Made by a program: the position numbers and the translations under genes. Positions 1-8,124 of a DNA stretch of 39,958 nt are shown here, piece by piece. Numbering within the stretch: the stretch's first letter is position 1; every line of letters begins with the position of its first letter. The notes under the pieces are model-generated. The model ran no database searches, was not told the origin of the DNA, and saw nothing but the letters and a program-made list of their open reading frames with translations. Source of the stretch: an uncultured Clostridia bacterium (GTDB taxonomy: Bacteria > Bacillota > Clostridia > Oscillospirales > Acutalibacteraceae); assembly GCA_944380885.1 (NCBI GenBank), contig CALWIZ010000022.1:1-39958 (forward strand), given 5' to 3'.

Positions 1-12
1 CCCTGAAAATGC

Positions 13-42
13 CGAAAAGCCTTGATAAATCAAGGCTTTTCG
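13..42 (-). terminator. Probable terminator after tRNA-Arg
   Basis: A 13-bp perfect inverted repeat (13-25 with 30-42) has a 4-base loop, and the stem carries runs of four A and four T near its ends. It lies 29 bases past the 3' end of the minus-strand tRNA and would serve as its terminator. The symmetric stem could also act on the plus strand. Confidence 0.6.
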
Positions 43-70
43 CTTGGGCATCTTTTTTAGTGCCCTCTTA

Positions 71-147
71 TGGCCCGCCTGGAGGGATTCGAACCCCCGT
101 TCTTCAGAATCGGAATCTGCTGCGTTATCCAGCTGCGCCACAGGCGG
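71..147 (-). tRNA. tRNA-Arg (anticodon CCG)
   Basis: On the minus strand the segment folds into a complete cloverleaf. The 7-bp acceptor stem pairs 147-141 with 81-75. The anticodon loop TTCCGAT gives anticodon CCG, which reads CGG. The T-arm has the standard GGTTCGAATCC core, and the discriminator base is G. The 3' CCA is encoded in the DNA at 73-71. One mismatch (G-A) lies at the top of the anticodon stem. No promoter is visible between it and galE, so it may be processed from the galE transcript. Confidence 0.96.
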
Positions 148-153
148 ATATTT

Positions 154-179
154 CGGGCGGTAAAGCCGCCCGTTTTTTT
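154..179 (+). terminator. GC-rich hairpin with T7, overlapping the galE stop codon
   Basis: A 7-bp GC stem (154-160 with 166-172) is followed on the plus strand by seven T residues that run into the galE stop codon (178-180). The T-run points away from galE and the tRNA, so this looks like a terminator for plus-strand transcription. On the minus strand it is only a hairpin between galE and the tRNA, where it may aid processing. Confidence 0.45.
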
Positions 180-1191
180 ATTTTTCGTAACCGTTCGGAT
201 TGTTTTTCTGCCAGCGCCAGGTGTCCTCGCACATCTCGTCGATACCGTACTTCGCTGTCCAGCCGAGTACATTCTTCGCCTTGTCCGCGTTGGCGTACAC
301 TTCATCAGGGTCGCCGGGACGGCGCGGGTCGATAACATAAGGTATTTCTATTCCCGACGCCTTCTGGAACGCGTCCTTAAGCTGAAGTACGCTGGTACCG
401 TTTCCCGTACCTAAATTGAACGCCTCACAGCCCTTGTTGGCAAGCGCCCATTCTATCGCCTTGACGTGTCCCACCGCAAGGTCCACAACATGAATATAAT
501 CACGGACGCCTGTGCCGTCAACCGTGTTGTAATCGTTTCCGAAAACATGGAGCTTTTCGAGCTTTCCGACCGCCACCTGCGAAATATACGGCATAAGATT
601 GTTCGGAATGCCCTTCGGGTCCTCGCCTATAAGACCGCTTTTATGCGCGCCGATAGGATTAAAATAACGCAGAAGCGCTACGCACCACTCATTGTCGGCG
701 GTATAAAGGTCTGTAAGTATCTGCTCAATAAACAGCTTTGTTCTTCCGTAAGGATTTATTGCTCCGAGCGGCATACCCTCGACAAGGGGCATTTCCTTTG
801 CGACGCCGTAAACCGTAGCTGAAGAGGAGAAAACTATCTTTTTAACATTAAACTCGTTCATTACCTCTATCAAAGCGATAGTGTTTATAAGGTTATTGTC
901 ATAATACATAACCGGCTTACGAACCGATTCGCCAACCGCCTTGAGACCCGCGAAATGAATGACTGCCTCAATTTTATTTTCCGTGAAAATCCTGCGAAGA
1001 GCCTCTTTGTCCCTTACATCTTCTTTATAAAATTTAACCTTTTTTCCGGTAATGCTTTCTACCCTTTTAAGAGATTCACTGCTGCTGTTGTCGAGATTAT
1101 CTATAACCGCGACATCATATCCCGCGTCAAGCATTTCAATGCAGGTATGGCTGCCTATGTATCCGGCGCCGCCCGTTATAAGTATAGACAT
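178..1191 (-). CDS. galE: UDP-glucose 4-epimerase
   Basis: This extended short-chain dehydrogenase interconverts UDP-glucose and UDP-galactose in the cytoplasm (Leloir pathway, exopolysaccharide precursors). The N-terminus MSILITGGAGYIGSH holds the GxxGxxG NAD-binding loop. The catalytic triad is visible as Ser124 in FSSSATVYG and Tyr148-x3-Lys152 in NPYGRTK. The protein is 337 residues, the usual GalE length. I chose the ATG at 1191 because it starts the Rossmann strand and is preceded by GGAGGA. The frame stays open to 1332, but that extension has no family similarity and would run through the promoter. The gene is divergent from the lipoprotein gene, and the tRNA-Arg lies 30 bases beyond its stop. 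Confidence 0.97.
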   Translation of the reverse strand: MSILITGGAGYIGSHTCIEMLDAGYDVAVIDNLDNSSSESLKRVESITGKKVKFYKEDVRDKEALRRIFTENKIEAVIHFAGLKAVGESVRKPVMYYDNNLINTIALIEVMNEFNVKKIVFSSSATVYGVAKEMPLVEGMPLGAINPYGRTKLFIEQILTDLYTADNEWCVALLRYFNPIGAHKSGLIGEDPKGIPNNLMPYISQVAVGKLEKLHVFGNDYNTVDGTGVRDYIHVVDLAVGHVKAIEWALANKGCEAFNLGTGNGTSVLQLKDAFQKASGIEIPYVIDPRRPGDPDEVYANADKAKNVLGWTAKYGIDEMCEDTWRWQKNNPNGYEK

Positions 1192-1237
1192 AAAGATTCC
1201 TCCGTTCAGAATTTCAAAAGTCAATCTGCTATTGTCT

Positions 1238-1266
1238 ATGATATAACAAAACCGTTTTTTTGTCAA
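1238..1266 (-). promoter_or_regulatory. galE promoter
   Basis: On the minus strand a TTGACA -35 (1266-1261) is followed by a 17-base spacer and a TATCAT -10 (1243-1238), about 45 bases upstream of the galE ATG. This is a near-consensus sigma-A promoter. Confidence 0.75.
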
Positions 1267-1303
1267 CCAGTTTAACACTTGTTTGTCAAAAAAATAACAT
1301 AGC

Positions 1304-1332
1304 TTGCAAAACACACCCCGGAATGGTATCAT
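1304..1332 (+). promoter_or_regulatory. Promoter of the lipoprotein gene
   Basis: TTGCAA (1304-1309), a 17-base spacer and TATCAT (1327-1332) lie just before the AAGGGAGAG ribosome binding site (1347-1355) and the ATG at 1360. They indicate that the reading frame starting at 1360 is meant to be expressed. Confidence 0.65.
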
Positions 1333-1359
1333 TCAGTTATAAATTAAAGGGAGAGAATC

Positions 1360-2204
1360 ATGTGTTTTAAAAAATTACGGCATTTATTCTTGCGGCGGCA
1401 ATGACACTGGCATTTACTGCCTGTTCGGGCAAAGAAACCTCAAGTGGAAAAACACCGGCCGAAAAAACACTTACAGCGGAAGAAATCTACAAAACAGCGG
1501 CGAAAAAGAATCAGGACGCTACAACCACAGATATGAGCATTGACATGAAAATTGACATGACAGCGGACGGCGAAAGCATCTCCATGAATATGTCTATGCG
1601 CGCAATGGCTGATATGACAGATGAAAACAATATAAAATTAGGGGTTGCGTCTGTAACCAGCATTCCTGAAATGGGTGACACAAAAGTCAATTATGCCTAT
1701 ATAAAGGACACCATATATGTTGACGCGGCAGGCATTAAATATAAATCTGCCGTAACACCTGAAGTGGCAGAGTCAATTATGGGCAATTCGTCCGCAAACG
1801 AAATAATCAACGCGGAAATAATAAAGGACGCCGAGCTTACCAAAGACGGTGACAACAGCATTATCACTTTCAAATTTGACGAAAGCCTTTATAATGACAT
1901 TTTAAATGACAGTATGGGCGAAATGACTGAAGTCTCGGGCATAAGCTACGAATTCAAAGACATGACCGGCACCGCCGTAATAGACAGTGATTATAACCTT
2001 AAATCTGTCAAAGTCACAATGAGCGCTGTAATGACAAATTCCGGGGCAGAAGCGGGAACTGACGGAGCCCAGTCGGCGGAAATGAATCTTGAAATGGATA
2101 TTACCGTAAACTCAATCGGTCAGCCGGTTGAAATATCCGCCCCGTCCGATATAGAGAACTATACCGATATATCAGCGGATATGCTTACAGGCGGAGCCGC
2201 CTGA
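1360..2204 (+). pseudogene. Lipoprotein of unknown function, signal peptide frameshifted in an A6 tract
   Basis: A strong ribosome binding site precedes ATG 1360, which opens MCFKK and then runs into a stop at 1402. The other frame, entered by one extra A in the A6 tract at 1369-1374 (or a -1 slip on it), reads KITAFILAAAMTLAFTACSG, a complete lipoprotein signal peptide with lipobox Cys, and continues without a stop to 2204. The ATG at 1401 lies inside that hydrophobic segment and has no ribosome binding site, so it is unlikely to be the real start. The mature part (about 255 residues) is acidic, beta-rich and Met-rich, as in surface lipoproteins of the DUF6612 or LppX/LolA-like type. That family placement is tentative. 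Either the base is missing through sequence error, or expression needs slippage, or the gene is broken. Confidence 0.6.
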
Positions 2205-2255
2205 ATTTCTGGATCGGTCTTATTTTTATAATTTAAACAGCGGTATTCTAAAATC

Positions 2256-2291
2256 AAAACCGGAAACGCAGCTGCTGCGTTTCCGGTTTTT
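2256..2291 (+). terminator. Terminator after the lipoprotein gene
   Basis: A 15-bp perfect stem (2256-2270 with 2276-2290) with a 5-base loop ends in TTTTT. It lies 51 bases past the stop at 2204. The A-run at the stem base on the other side means it may also work on the minus strand. Confidence 0.85.
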
Positions 2292-2297
2292 CAGCGT

Positions 2298-2328
2298 AAA
2301 AAAGTAAGGCATACATCGTATGCCTTAC
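2298..2328 (-). terminator. Terminator after fba
   Basis: On the minus strand an 11-bp stem (2328-2318 with 2314-2304) with a 3-base loop is followed by TTTTTT (2303-2298). It lies 16 bases past the fba stop and is back to back with the lipoprotein terminator. Confidence 0.87.
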
Positions 2329-2344
2329 CCTGTTTCTTATTGAA

Positions 2345-3208
2345 TTAAGCCTTGCCGACCGAACCGAAAAGCTCCATCTTTTCCTTGACGGTTGCCTTTA
2401 TAGCGGCTGTACCGTCAGCGAGCAGCTTTCTCGGGTCAAAGCCCTTGCCTTCAAGATCCTTGCCTGCCTCGATATACTTGCGTGTAGCCGCAGCGAAAGC
2501 AAGCTGGCACTCGGTATTTACATTGATCTTTGAAACGCCGAGAGATATGGCTTTCTTTATCATATCAGCCGGTATACCTGTACCGCCGTGAAGTACAAGC
2601 GGCATGGTTCCGGTGAGCTTCTGGATTTCCTCAAGGGTATCAAAACGAAGTCCCAGCCAATTTGCAGGATATTTTCCGTGAATGTTGCCTATTCCGGCGG
2701 CAAGCATAGTAACGCCTAAATCTGCTATCATCTTGCACTCTTTGGGGTCAGCGACCTCGCCGCCGCCGACAACGCCGTCCTCTTCGCCGCCTATCGCACC
2801 GACCTCAGCCTCAAGTGAAAGACCGAGCTTATTGCAGGTTTCGACAAGCTCCTTTGTCTTGGCGATATTTTCCTCAATGGGGTAATGAGAACCGTCAAAC
2901 ATTACAGAAGAAAATCCTGCCTCGATGCACTTTTTCGCGCCTTCATAGCTGCCGTGGTCAAGGTGAAGGGCAACCGGAACGGTTATTCCCATTTCCTCAA
3001 GCATTCCGTTTACCATTCCCACTACGGTCTTATAGCCGCACATATATTTCCCCGCGCCCTCAGACACTCCGAGAATAACAGGAGATTTCAGCTCCTCGGC
3101 AGTCTGGAGGATAGCCTTTGTCCATTCAAGATTGTTAATATTGAACTGACCTACGGCATATTTTCCGGCCTTTGCCTTTGTGAGCATTTCCTTTGCAGAT
3201 ACTAACAT
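2345..3208 (-). CDS. fba: Class II fructose-1,6-bisphosphate aldolase
   Basis: This zinc-dependent aldolase cleaves fructose-1,6-bisphosphate to dihydroxyacetone phosphate and glyceraldehyde-3-phosphate in glycolysis, and runs in reverse for gluconeogenesis. The hallmark LHLDHGS (residues 81-87) supplies the catalytic Asp84 and zinc ligand His85. Further zinc and phosphate-binding stretches are AGIGNIHGKYP and LVLHGGTGIP. The length is 287 residues, typical of the bacterial class II type. I chose the ATG at 3208, preceded by GGAGGA, over the upstream in-frame start at 3235, which would add nine residues with no family match. The gene is monocistronic, with its own promoter and terminator. A tagatose-bisphosphate aldolase role cannot be excluded from sequence alone. 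Confidence 0.95.
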   Translation of the reverse strand: MLVSAKEMLTKAKAGKYAVGQFNINNLEWTKAILQTAEELKSPVILGVSEGAGKYMCGYKTVVGMVNGMLEEMGITVPVALHLDHGSYEGAKKCIEAGFSSVMFDGSHYPIEENIAKTKELVETCNKLGLSLEAEVGAIGGEEDGVVGGGEVADPKECKMIADLGVTMLAAGIGNIHGKYPANWLGLRFDTLEEIQKLTGTMPLVLHGGTGIPADMIKKAISLGVSKINVNTECQLAFAAATRKYIEAGKDLEGKGFDPRKLLADGTAAIKATVKEKMELFGSVGKA

Positions 3209-3243
3209 TCCTATTCCTCCGTTAATAAAAATCATATGTATAT

Positions 3244-3272
3244 ATTGTATATCAATTTCCCGCTAAAATCAA
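3244..3272 (-). promoter_or_regulatory. fba promoter
   Basis: On the minus strand TTGATT (3272-3267), a 17-base spacer and TACAAT (3249-3244) lie about 40 bases upstream of the fba start. Confidence 0.65.
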
Positions 3273-3276
3273 GCCT

Positions 3277-4119
3277 TTATTTGCCGGGATCCTCGTTTAC
3301 GGTTTCAGGCGGAAGCTCAAGCTGTGATGGGTCGCGCAGATATTGCTTTATCCGTCTGAACGCCATGGCGAAATAGCTTCCCGAGCATATACGCTCGTCC
3401 ATTACCACGCCTAAAGGTATACAGCGTTCAAATACTATCTCCCCACCGCGGCGCTTGGGCACCTCACGCAGGTTACCCATGGTTATGAAAACGCTGGTTG
3501 TGCCGAATTCATAGCAGTGGTGATATATATGATTTGTCCTGATTGACGCAAGGTTTGAAATACACAGGCTGTTATGAAACGGCGACATATCTATCAGCTT
3601 TTTCGGAAGCAGTCCGTGCTTATCCATAAATCTGAAAAGTCCCACACCTATTCTGAGCACACCAGGAGCGCCGAGAAGTATCTTTATCATTTTTTCCGTG
3701 CCGTTTTTTTCGGGCGTAGCACGGTTTTCAGTCACATATTTTTCAATTTTGCTGTTCACGTCAAATATTGTATCGGTCATATCAAAATACATTTTTGACA
3801 TTGTGCCGTTATCCATCTCTCCGGATTTCAGCACCACCATAGCGACGGTAAACTCATTTCTGGCATACGGCTTGCAGTTCATAATAAAGCGGTTCAGAAG
3901 CGGAAATTCGGCGACGGTCCTTAAATACGCCGCTATTATCACACCCATATGGCTAAGCGCTATTCCCTGCTTGCGCTTTTCGTTAAGATAATTCTGTATG
4001 GGGTCACAGGGTATATCAAGGGTTATCATATTCATCGAATCCACACGCTTGTTCATTATATAAGACGCCACGGTATACATGGGGTCGGTATTTCTGAGGC
4101 GTTTTCCGTCAGCTCTCAT
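3277..4119 (-). CDS. E2/CAT-fold acyltransferase-like protein with degenerate active-site motif
   Basis: The 280-residue protein resembles the C-terminal catalytic domain of 2-oxoacid dehydrogenase E2 (dihydrolipoyl acyltransferase) and chloramphenicol acetyltransferases. It has no lipoyl or peripheral-subunit-binding domain, and no E1 or E3 gene lies nearby. The usual C-terminal motif DHRVxDG appears as DERICSG at residues 241-247. The catalytic His is replaced by Glu and the supporting Asp by Ser, so classical acyl transfer is unlikely. The start at 4119 has GGAG eight bases upstream. It sits 69 bases from fba on the same strand but outside the fba promoter. The role is unknown. A structural or regulatory function, or altered chemistry, are possible. 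Fold assignment is fairly secure from the motif context. Confidence 0.75.
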   Translation of the reverse strand: MRADGKRLRNTDPMYTVASYIMNKRVDSMNMITLDIPCDPIQNYLNEKRKQGIALSHMGVIIAAYLRTVAEFPLLNRFIMNCKPYARNEFTVAMVVLKSGEMDNGTMSKMYFDMTDTIFDVNSKIEKYVTENRATPEKNGTEKMIKILLGAPGVLRIGVGLFRFMDKHGLLPKKLIDMSPFHNSLCISNLASIRTNHIYHHCYEFGTTSVFITMGNLREVPKRRGGEIVFERCIPLGVVMDERICSGSYFAMAFRRIKQYLRDPSQLELPPETVNEDPGK

Positions 4120-4262
4120 TTCAAAACTCCGTTTCCGCGTATTTTATCTGAAGTATTTTTTAATACACTGATTATTTTTATAAGTGCCAAAAGAATAATA
4201 TCACATTTCCGCCCGAAACACAACACTTTTTTTAACAAACTGTGAACACGGCAGTTTGGTGC

Positions 4263-4291
4263 AAAAATGCCGGACCCTTTTCGGGTCCGGC
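4263..4291 (-). terminator. Terminator after the MFS gene
   Basis: On the minus strand a 9-bp GC-rich stem (4291-4283 with 4277-4269) and a 5-base loop are followed by ATTTTTG. It lies 25 bases beyond the MFS stop codon. Confidence 0.85.
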
Positions 4292-4315
4292 AAAACACAA
4301 AAAACATATATTAAA

Positions 4316-5602
4316 TCAGACGGTTTTTCCCGTCACTTTAACTCCGCCAATCTGCACTGTGCGTTTTTTATCCGCAGAATAATATTTCCTCATATAAAGC
4401 AGAAGCAGTACGCCGAGTATAGGGAATACAGCGGTAAATACTATTCCGGTTTTCATTCCTATCTGTTCCGCCGTGAGCGAAAGCCGAGGTGCGAGCTCTG
4501 CCGCCCACCCGCTTTCGGTTACCTTATCGACTATGATTCCGAGTGCCTGAGGGGCGACCGAGCCGCCGAAATCACCGCCCGCCGCCATAAGCGCGTAAGC
4601 CGCGACGCCTATATGAGGAAATTTTTCTTCCATAAGTATAAGCGTTCCGGGCCAGAGCATTGAGGTGCAGAAGCCGGTCATAACGCAGGCAATAAGCGAA
4701 ACAACGGCATTCGGGAAAAGACCGGCTGTAAGATAACATACTACCGCTCCGAACATTCCGAGCAGCAGTACACGGCTTATACTTTTGCCGTATTTAGTAT
4801 AAAGCGTTCTTCCGAGCCCCAGAAGCACCGCGAAAAGCGCCATGCCGAGAATATCGCCCGCCGCCTTGGGAAGCTTAAGCGCGCTTTCGGCAAATCCCGA
4901 AACCCAGTTGGTCATGGCGTTTTCGGTCGCTCCGCCTAAAAATATGCAGATAACGCAGAGCGCGAGCCCGAACTTTCTGCCGCTTTCCGTTTTCCCTCCG
5001 CCGTGTTCGGAAATATTCATTTCGGGTATCGGAGAGACAGAAAACATCACAAACGAGAAAATCGGGAGTAAAGCAAGAAAAGCGGTAAGATACTGCCAGT
5101 TTTCGGTGCCGAAGAGCCTGAAATACACCGTGCTTATTACTACCACGCTCACTACGCCGTAGGCATAAAGAGAATGCAGACGGCTCATATCACGGTCGGG
5201 ATTGTCTGACGGGATAGCCGCTATCAGCGGGCTTAAAAGCACCTCGCTGAGTCCCGCCGAAACCGAGAACAGCACCGTACCAATAAGCAGACCGGCATAA
5301 ACGTGCCCGCCGAAAATCTGCGGCGAAAGAGCGTACAGAAGCATTCCCGCCGAAGTGAGCAGCGGCATAAGCCTTACTGTTTTCCTGATATTGAAGTATT
5401 TTGAGAAAAAAGTAAAAATAAGGTCGATACCGAGCTGCGTCACAAAATTCACCAGCACAAGCGTGCCTGACAGCGTGTATGAAATGCCATACAGCTCCCT
5501 GAATGTCACAAACAGCATCGGCGGCAGACTGAATACCGACGACATCGCAAGATATGTATAATAGCAGGTTCTTTTTGTTCTGCCGTAATTGGGTGTCCCC
5601 AT
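4316..5602 (-). CDS. Major facilitator superfamily transporter, probably sugar-type
   Basis: The 428-residue protein consists of about twelve hydrophobic segments, with a longer hydrophilic stretch near residues 190-210 (PIPEMNISEHGGGKTESGRK) that fits the central cytoplasmic loop of MFS carriers. Overall it looks most like FucP/NNP-like sugar permeases, but I see no residue set that fixes the substrate. AAAGGGG precedes the ATG at 5602. It is a single gene between the CNNM pair and the E2-like gene, bounded downstream by a clear terminator. No clear promoter was found in front of it, so read-through from the CorC side is possible. Confidence 0.85.
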   Translation of the reverse strand: MGTPNYGRTKRTCYYTYLAMSSVFSLPPMLFVTFRELYGISYTLSGTLVLVNFVTQLGIDLIFTFFSKYFNIRKTVRLMPLLTSAGMLLYALSPQIFGGHVYAGLLIGTVLFSVSAGLSEVLLSPLIAAIPSDNPDRDMSRLHSLYAYGVVSVVVISTVYFRLFGTENWQYLTAFLALLPIFSFVMFSVSPIPEMNISEHGGGKTESGRKFGLALCVICIFLGGATENAMTNWVSGFAESALKLPKAAGDILGMALFAVLLGLGRTLYTKYGKSISRVLLLGMFGAVVCYLTAGLFPNAVVSLIACVMTGFCTSMLWPGTLILMEEKFPHIGVAAYALMAAGGDFGGSVAPQALGIIVDKVTESGWAAELAPRLSLTAEQIGMKTGIVFTAVFPILGVLLLLYMRKYYSADKKRTVQIGGVKVTGKTV

Positions 5603-5656
5603 TGATATTTCCCCTTTTATTGCGCCGTTCCGGCGCGGAATCTTTAAAATAATTCA

Positions 5657-5683
5657 GCGGCGCATTTTAGCGCCGCGTTTTTT
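5657..5683. terminator. Hairpin between the CNNM/CorC gene and the MFS gene
   Basis: A 7-bp GC stem (5657-5663 with 5670-5676) is followed on the plus strand by GTTTTTT. On the minus strand the sequence after the stem is only T-rich (TGAATTATTTT). It probably ends the minus-strand CNNM operon, but its T-tract points the other way. A second small hairpin lies at 5622-5636. Confidence 0.5.
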
Positions 5684-5697
5684 ACCCTGAATACAGG

Positions 5698-6978
5698 TCA
5701 TTCATCTTGGTTTTCCTCTTCGGGCAGCTTTTCTACCGCAACCCGCCACACACGGTGCTCCTCCGCCTTTATAACCGTTATTTTAAGGTTTTTATAGGTA
5801 AAGGAATCGCCCTTTGAGGCTTCGCCGTCAAGCATGGTCATTGTCCAGCCGCCGACCGTCGAGTCGTCGTACTCGAAATTTTCGTCCTCGTCGATATCTA
5901 TATCAAACTCGTCGAAAAAGTCGTATATACGCATATCGCCGTCCGCCTCGAAATGAGTATCGTCAATGCAGATAAACTCTCGCTCTATTTCGTCGGTCTC
6001 GTCCCATATCTCGCCGACAAGCTGCTCAAGCACGTCCTCCATTGTGAGTATGCCCATTGTGCCGCCGTACTCGTCAAGCACAACCACCATATGCGATTTT
6101 GAGTCCTTCATTTTCTCAAGCACATCGGGCAGCGGCATTGTTTTATGCACATAGGTCACCGGCAGCAGAAGACTGCGGATATTAACCCTGTCGTTTGCGA
6201 CGTACTCCTTATAGAAATGATTGAGGTGAAGTATGCCTATGATATTATCGGGCGTGTCCTCAAATACGGGCAGCCTCGAATATGTGGAATCAAGTATCTT
6301 TTTAACGTTTTTCTCGTACGGGTCGTGGATATCAATCGCTTCCATATCAACCCTCGGGGTGACGACCTCGTACGCCAGCACCGTATCGAAATCAAGCGCG
6401 TTCTGCAGAAGGTCGCACTGCTCCTCGTCAAGGACTCCCTCGTCCTCCACTATGTCGATTATATTCTCGAAATCGTCCTCTGAAACGGCGTCAGGGTCGG
6501 CGACGCTTGACTGCCACAGTTTAGAAACAAGATTGATGAACGCCATCATTATAAAAGTTATCGGTCTTAAGATAACTGAAAGGGTATATATCGGTATCGC
6601 CACAGCGACAGAAAAGCTCTCGGCAAACTGCTTTGCCAGCACCTTCGGAATAATCTCGCCGAAGGTGAGCACCAGCAGGGTCATAACAAGTGTCGCGACC
6701 CACGCGTATCCGGCGCCGAGATAATCCATAACAATAAGCGTAGCTATTGAAGAAGCGGCGATATTAACAAGGTTATTCCCTATAAGCACCGCGCCGAGCA
6801 TATTTTCGTAATCGTCCACGATTTTTGCCGCGAGCGACAAAGCAAGCGTGTCTTTTTTCTGCCGCATTGCTTTAAGCCTCGCGGAATTGACGCTCGCAAA
6901 AGCGATTTCGGTCGCCGAGAAGAAGGCCGAAAGCAGTATGAGCAGGACTATCGCCAGATAACGGAGTGATTCATTCAT
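5698..6978 (-). CDS. CNNM/CorC family protein (DUF21, CBS pair, CorC/HlyC domain)
   Basis: Order of parts in the 426 residues: an N-terminal DUF21 membrane domain with about four hydrophobic segments (residues 1-180, including FFSATEIAFASVN and FGEIIPKVLAKQF), a CBS pair (about 195-330, ending TMEDVLEQLVGEIWDE) and a C-terminal CorC_HlyC transporter-associated domain (last 80 residues, with the D(D)STVGGW element). Such proteins are magnesium/cobalt efflux or magnesium-homeostasis factors in the membrane. The older name hemolysin is misleading. I chose the ATG at 6978, which overlaps the end of the upstream paralogue by 8 bases and has AGGGGGTGG upstream. An upstream in-frame start at 7023 would lie inside that gene. 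Confidence 0.9.
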   Translation of the reverse strand: MNESLRYLAIVLLILLSAFFSATEIAFASVNSARLKAMRQKKDTLALSLAAKIVDDYENMLGAVLIGNNLVNIAASSIATLIVMDYLGAGYAWVATLVMTLLVLTFGEIIPKVLAKQFAESFSVAVAIPIYTLSVILRPITFIMMAFINLVSKLWQSSVADPDAVSEDDFENIIDIVEDEGVLDEEQCDLLQNALDFDTVLAYEVVTPRVDMEAIDIHDPYEKNVKKILDSTYSRLPVFEDTPDNIIGILHLNHFYKEYVANDRVNIRSLLLPVTYVHKTMPLPDVLEKMKDSKSHMVVVLDEYGGTMGILTMEDVLEQLVGEIWDETDEIEREFICIDDTHFEADGDMRIYDFFDEFDIDIDEDENFEYDDSTVGGWTMTMLDGEASKGDSFTYKNLKITVIKAEEHRVWRVAVEKLPEEENQDE

Positions 6979-7984
6979 CAGAGCCACCCCCTGTGTCGTC
7001 CTCATCGTATATCTCGCCGACAAGCTCCTCCATTATATCCTCTACCGTAATTATGCCGAGCACCGTGCCGTCATTATCTTTTACTACCGCAAGATTGCGC
7101 CGGTGATTGCTCATTTCGGTAAGAAGCTCGTCTATCGGAGTGTCCGCGCTTACATAATAAGGATAATCGATAACCGAAGCCAGTATTACATTGTGCTTCT
7201 GTTTTATGTATGCCCTTAAAAATTTCCTTATCTGGAGAATACCCTTTATATTCCCGTCACGGTCGGTAACAGGTATCCTCGAATGGGGTGAGCCGTTTAT
7301 AACCTCAAGAATCTGCGCCGTTTTAAGGCTTGTGCTTATTTTAAGCACCTGCTCCCACGGCACCATTACCTCCCTCGCGGAGGAATTGGAAAATTTCATA
7401 GCCGATTTCACAAGACGGCCGGTCTCCTCGTCAAAGCCGTCCTCCTCGGATATGTTCTCAACTATGCTGTTGAGCTCGTCTTCGGTCATTGTGACCTGAT
7501 TTTCCGCGTGCTTTCTGAAAGGCTTTGACACCGCCGACGAAAGCGCGGTGAAGAAAAACGAAAGGGGCTTTATTACCTTCATAAGCACGGTAAGAATCGC
7601 CGATGATGTCTCGGCGAAGCGTTCGTTACAGGAACGCGCGAAGCATTTCGGCAGCATTTCGCCGAAAATGAAAATTACCACCGTGGTAATGACCGCGGAG
7701 GCGGAAACCGCTGCCGGTCCCCAGATTTGCGCGGCTATTACGGCTGAAAGCGTAGCGCAGCCTATGTTCACGACATTGTTGCCTATAAGCAGTACCGAAA
7801 GCGCCTCATCGAAATTATCGAGAATTTTAAGCACTCTCTTCGCACTCTTATTGCCCTTTGACGCACGGCTCATCATATGTATCCTGTTTACCGAAGCCAA
7901 GGATATCTCCGTGCCTGAAAAATAAGCGCTGGCTATAATCAGCAGTAAAAAGAGTATAATACTCCCCGCAGGACTGTCGTCCAC
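6971..7984 (-). CDS. CNNM family protein lacking the CorC domain (DUF21 and CBS pair)
   Basis: This 337-residue paralogue of the next gene has the same DUF21 membrane domain (YFSGTEISLASVN, FIFGEMLPKCFAR) and CBS pair (ending TVEDIMEELVGEIYDE), then stops after a short acidic, Gly-rich tail, so the CorC_HlyC domain is absent. It starts with GTG at 7984 after AGGAGATGG. Its stop overlaps the start of the second paralogue, which implies translational coupling. CBS pairs of this family bind adenine nucleotides, so the two products could form a hetero-oligomeric magnesium-handling unit. This pairing is an inference. Confidence 0.9.
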   Translation of the reverse strand: MDDSPAGSIILFLLLIIASAYFSGTEISLASVNRIHMMSRASKGNKSAKRVLKILDNFDEALSVLLIGNNVVNIGCATLSAVIAAQIWGPAAVSASAVITTVVIFIFGEMLPKCFARSCNERFAETSSAILTVLMKVIKPLSFFFTALSSAVSKPFRKHAENQVTMTEDELNSIVENISEEDGFDEETGRLVKSAMKFSNSSAREVMVPWEQVLKISTSLKTAQILEVINGSPHSRIPVTDRDGNIKGILQIRKFLRAYIKQKHNVILASVIDYPYYVSADTPIDELLTEMSNHRRNLAVVKDNDGTVLGIITVEDIMEELVGEIYDEDDTGGGSDE

Positions 7985-8095
7985 AAAACCATCTCCTGTT
8001 TTTCAAAAATTAAAAACCCGAATATCAGCGGCGAAACTGCCGCGCCGGCTCTGACGCTTTTACGTTTCCGACCGCAAAATCCGGATTTAATACAT

Positions 8096-8124
8096 ATATT
8101 ACAATATACTTTACGTTTTGTCAA
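8096..8124 (-). promoter_or_regulatory. Promoter of the CNNM pair
   Basis: On the minus strand TTGACA (8124-8119), a 17-base spacer and TAATAT (8101-8096) lie about 110 bases upstream of the GTG start. The -35 overlaps the last codons of the YgjP-type gene. Confidence 0.65.

Noticed and set aside
3277..4119. Calling this gene an active 2-oxoacid dehydrogenase E2 subunit
   Set aside because: No lipoyl domain, no E1/E3 neighbours, and the catalytic His/Asp are replaced.
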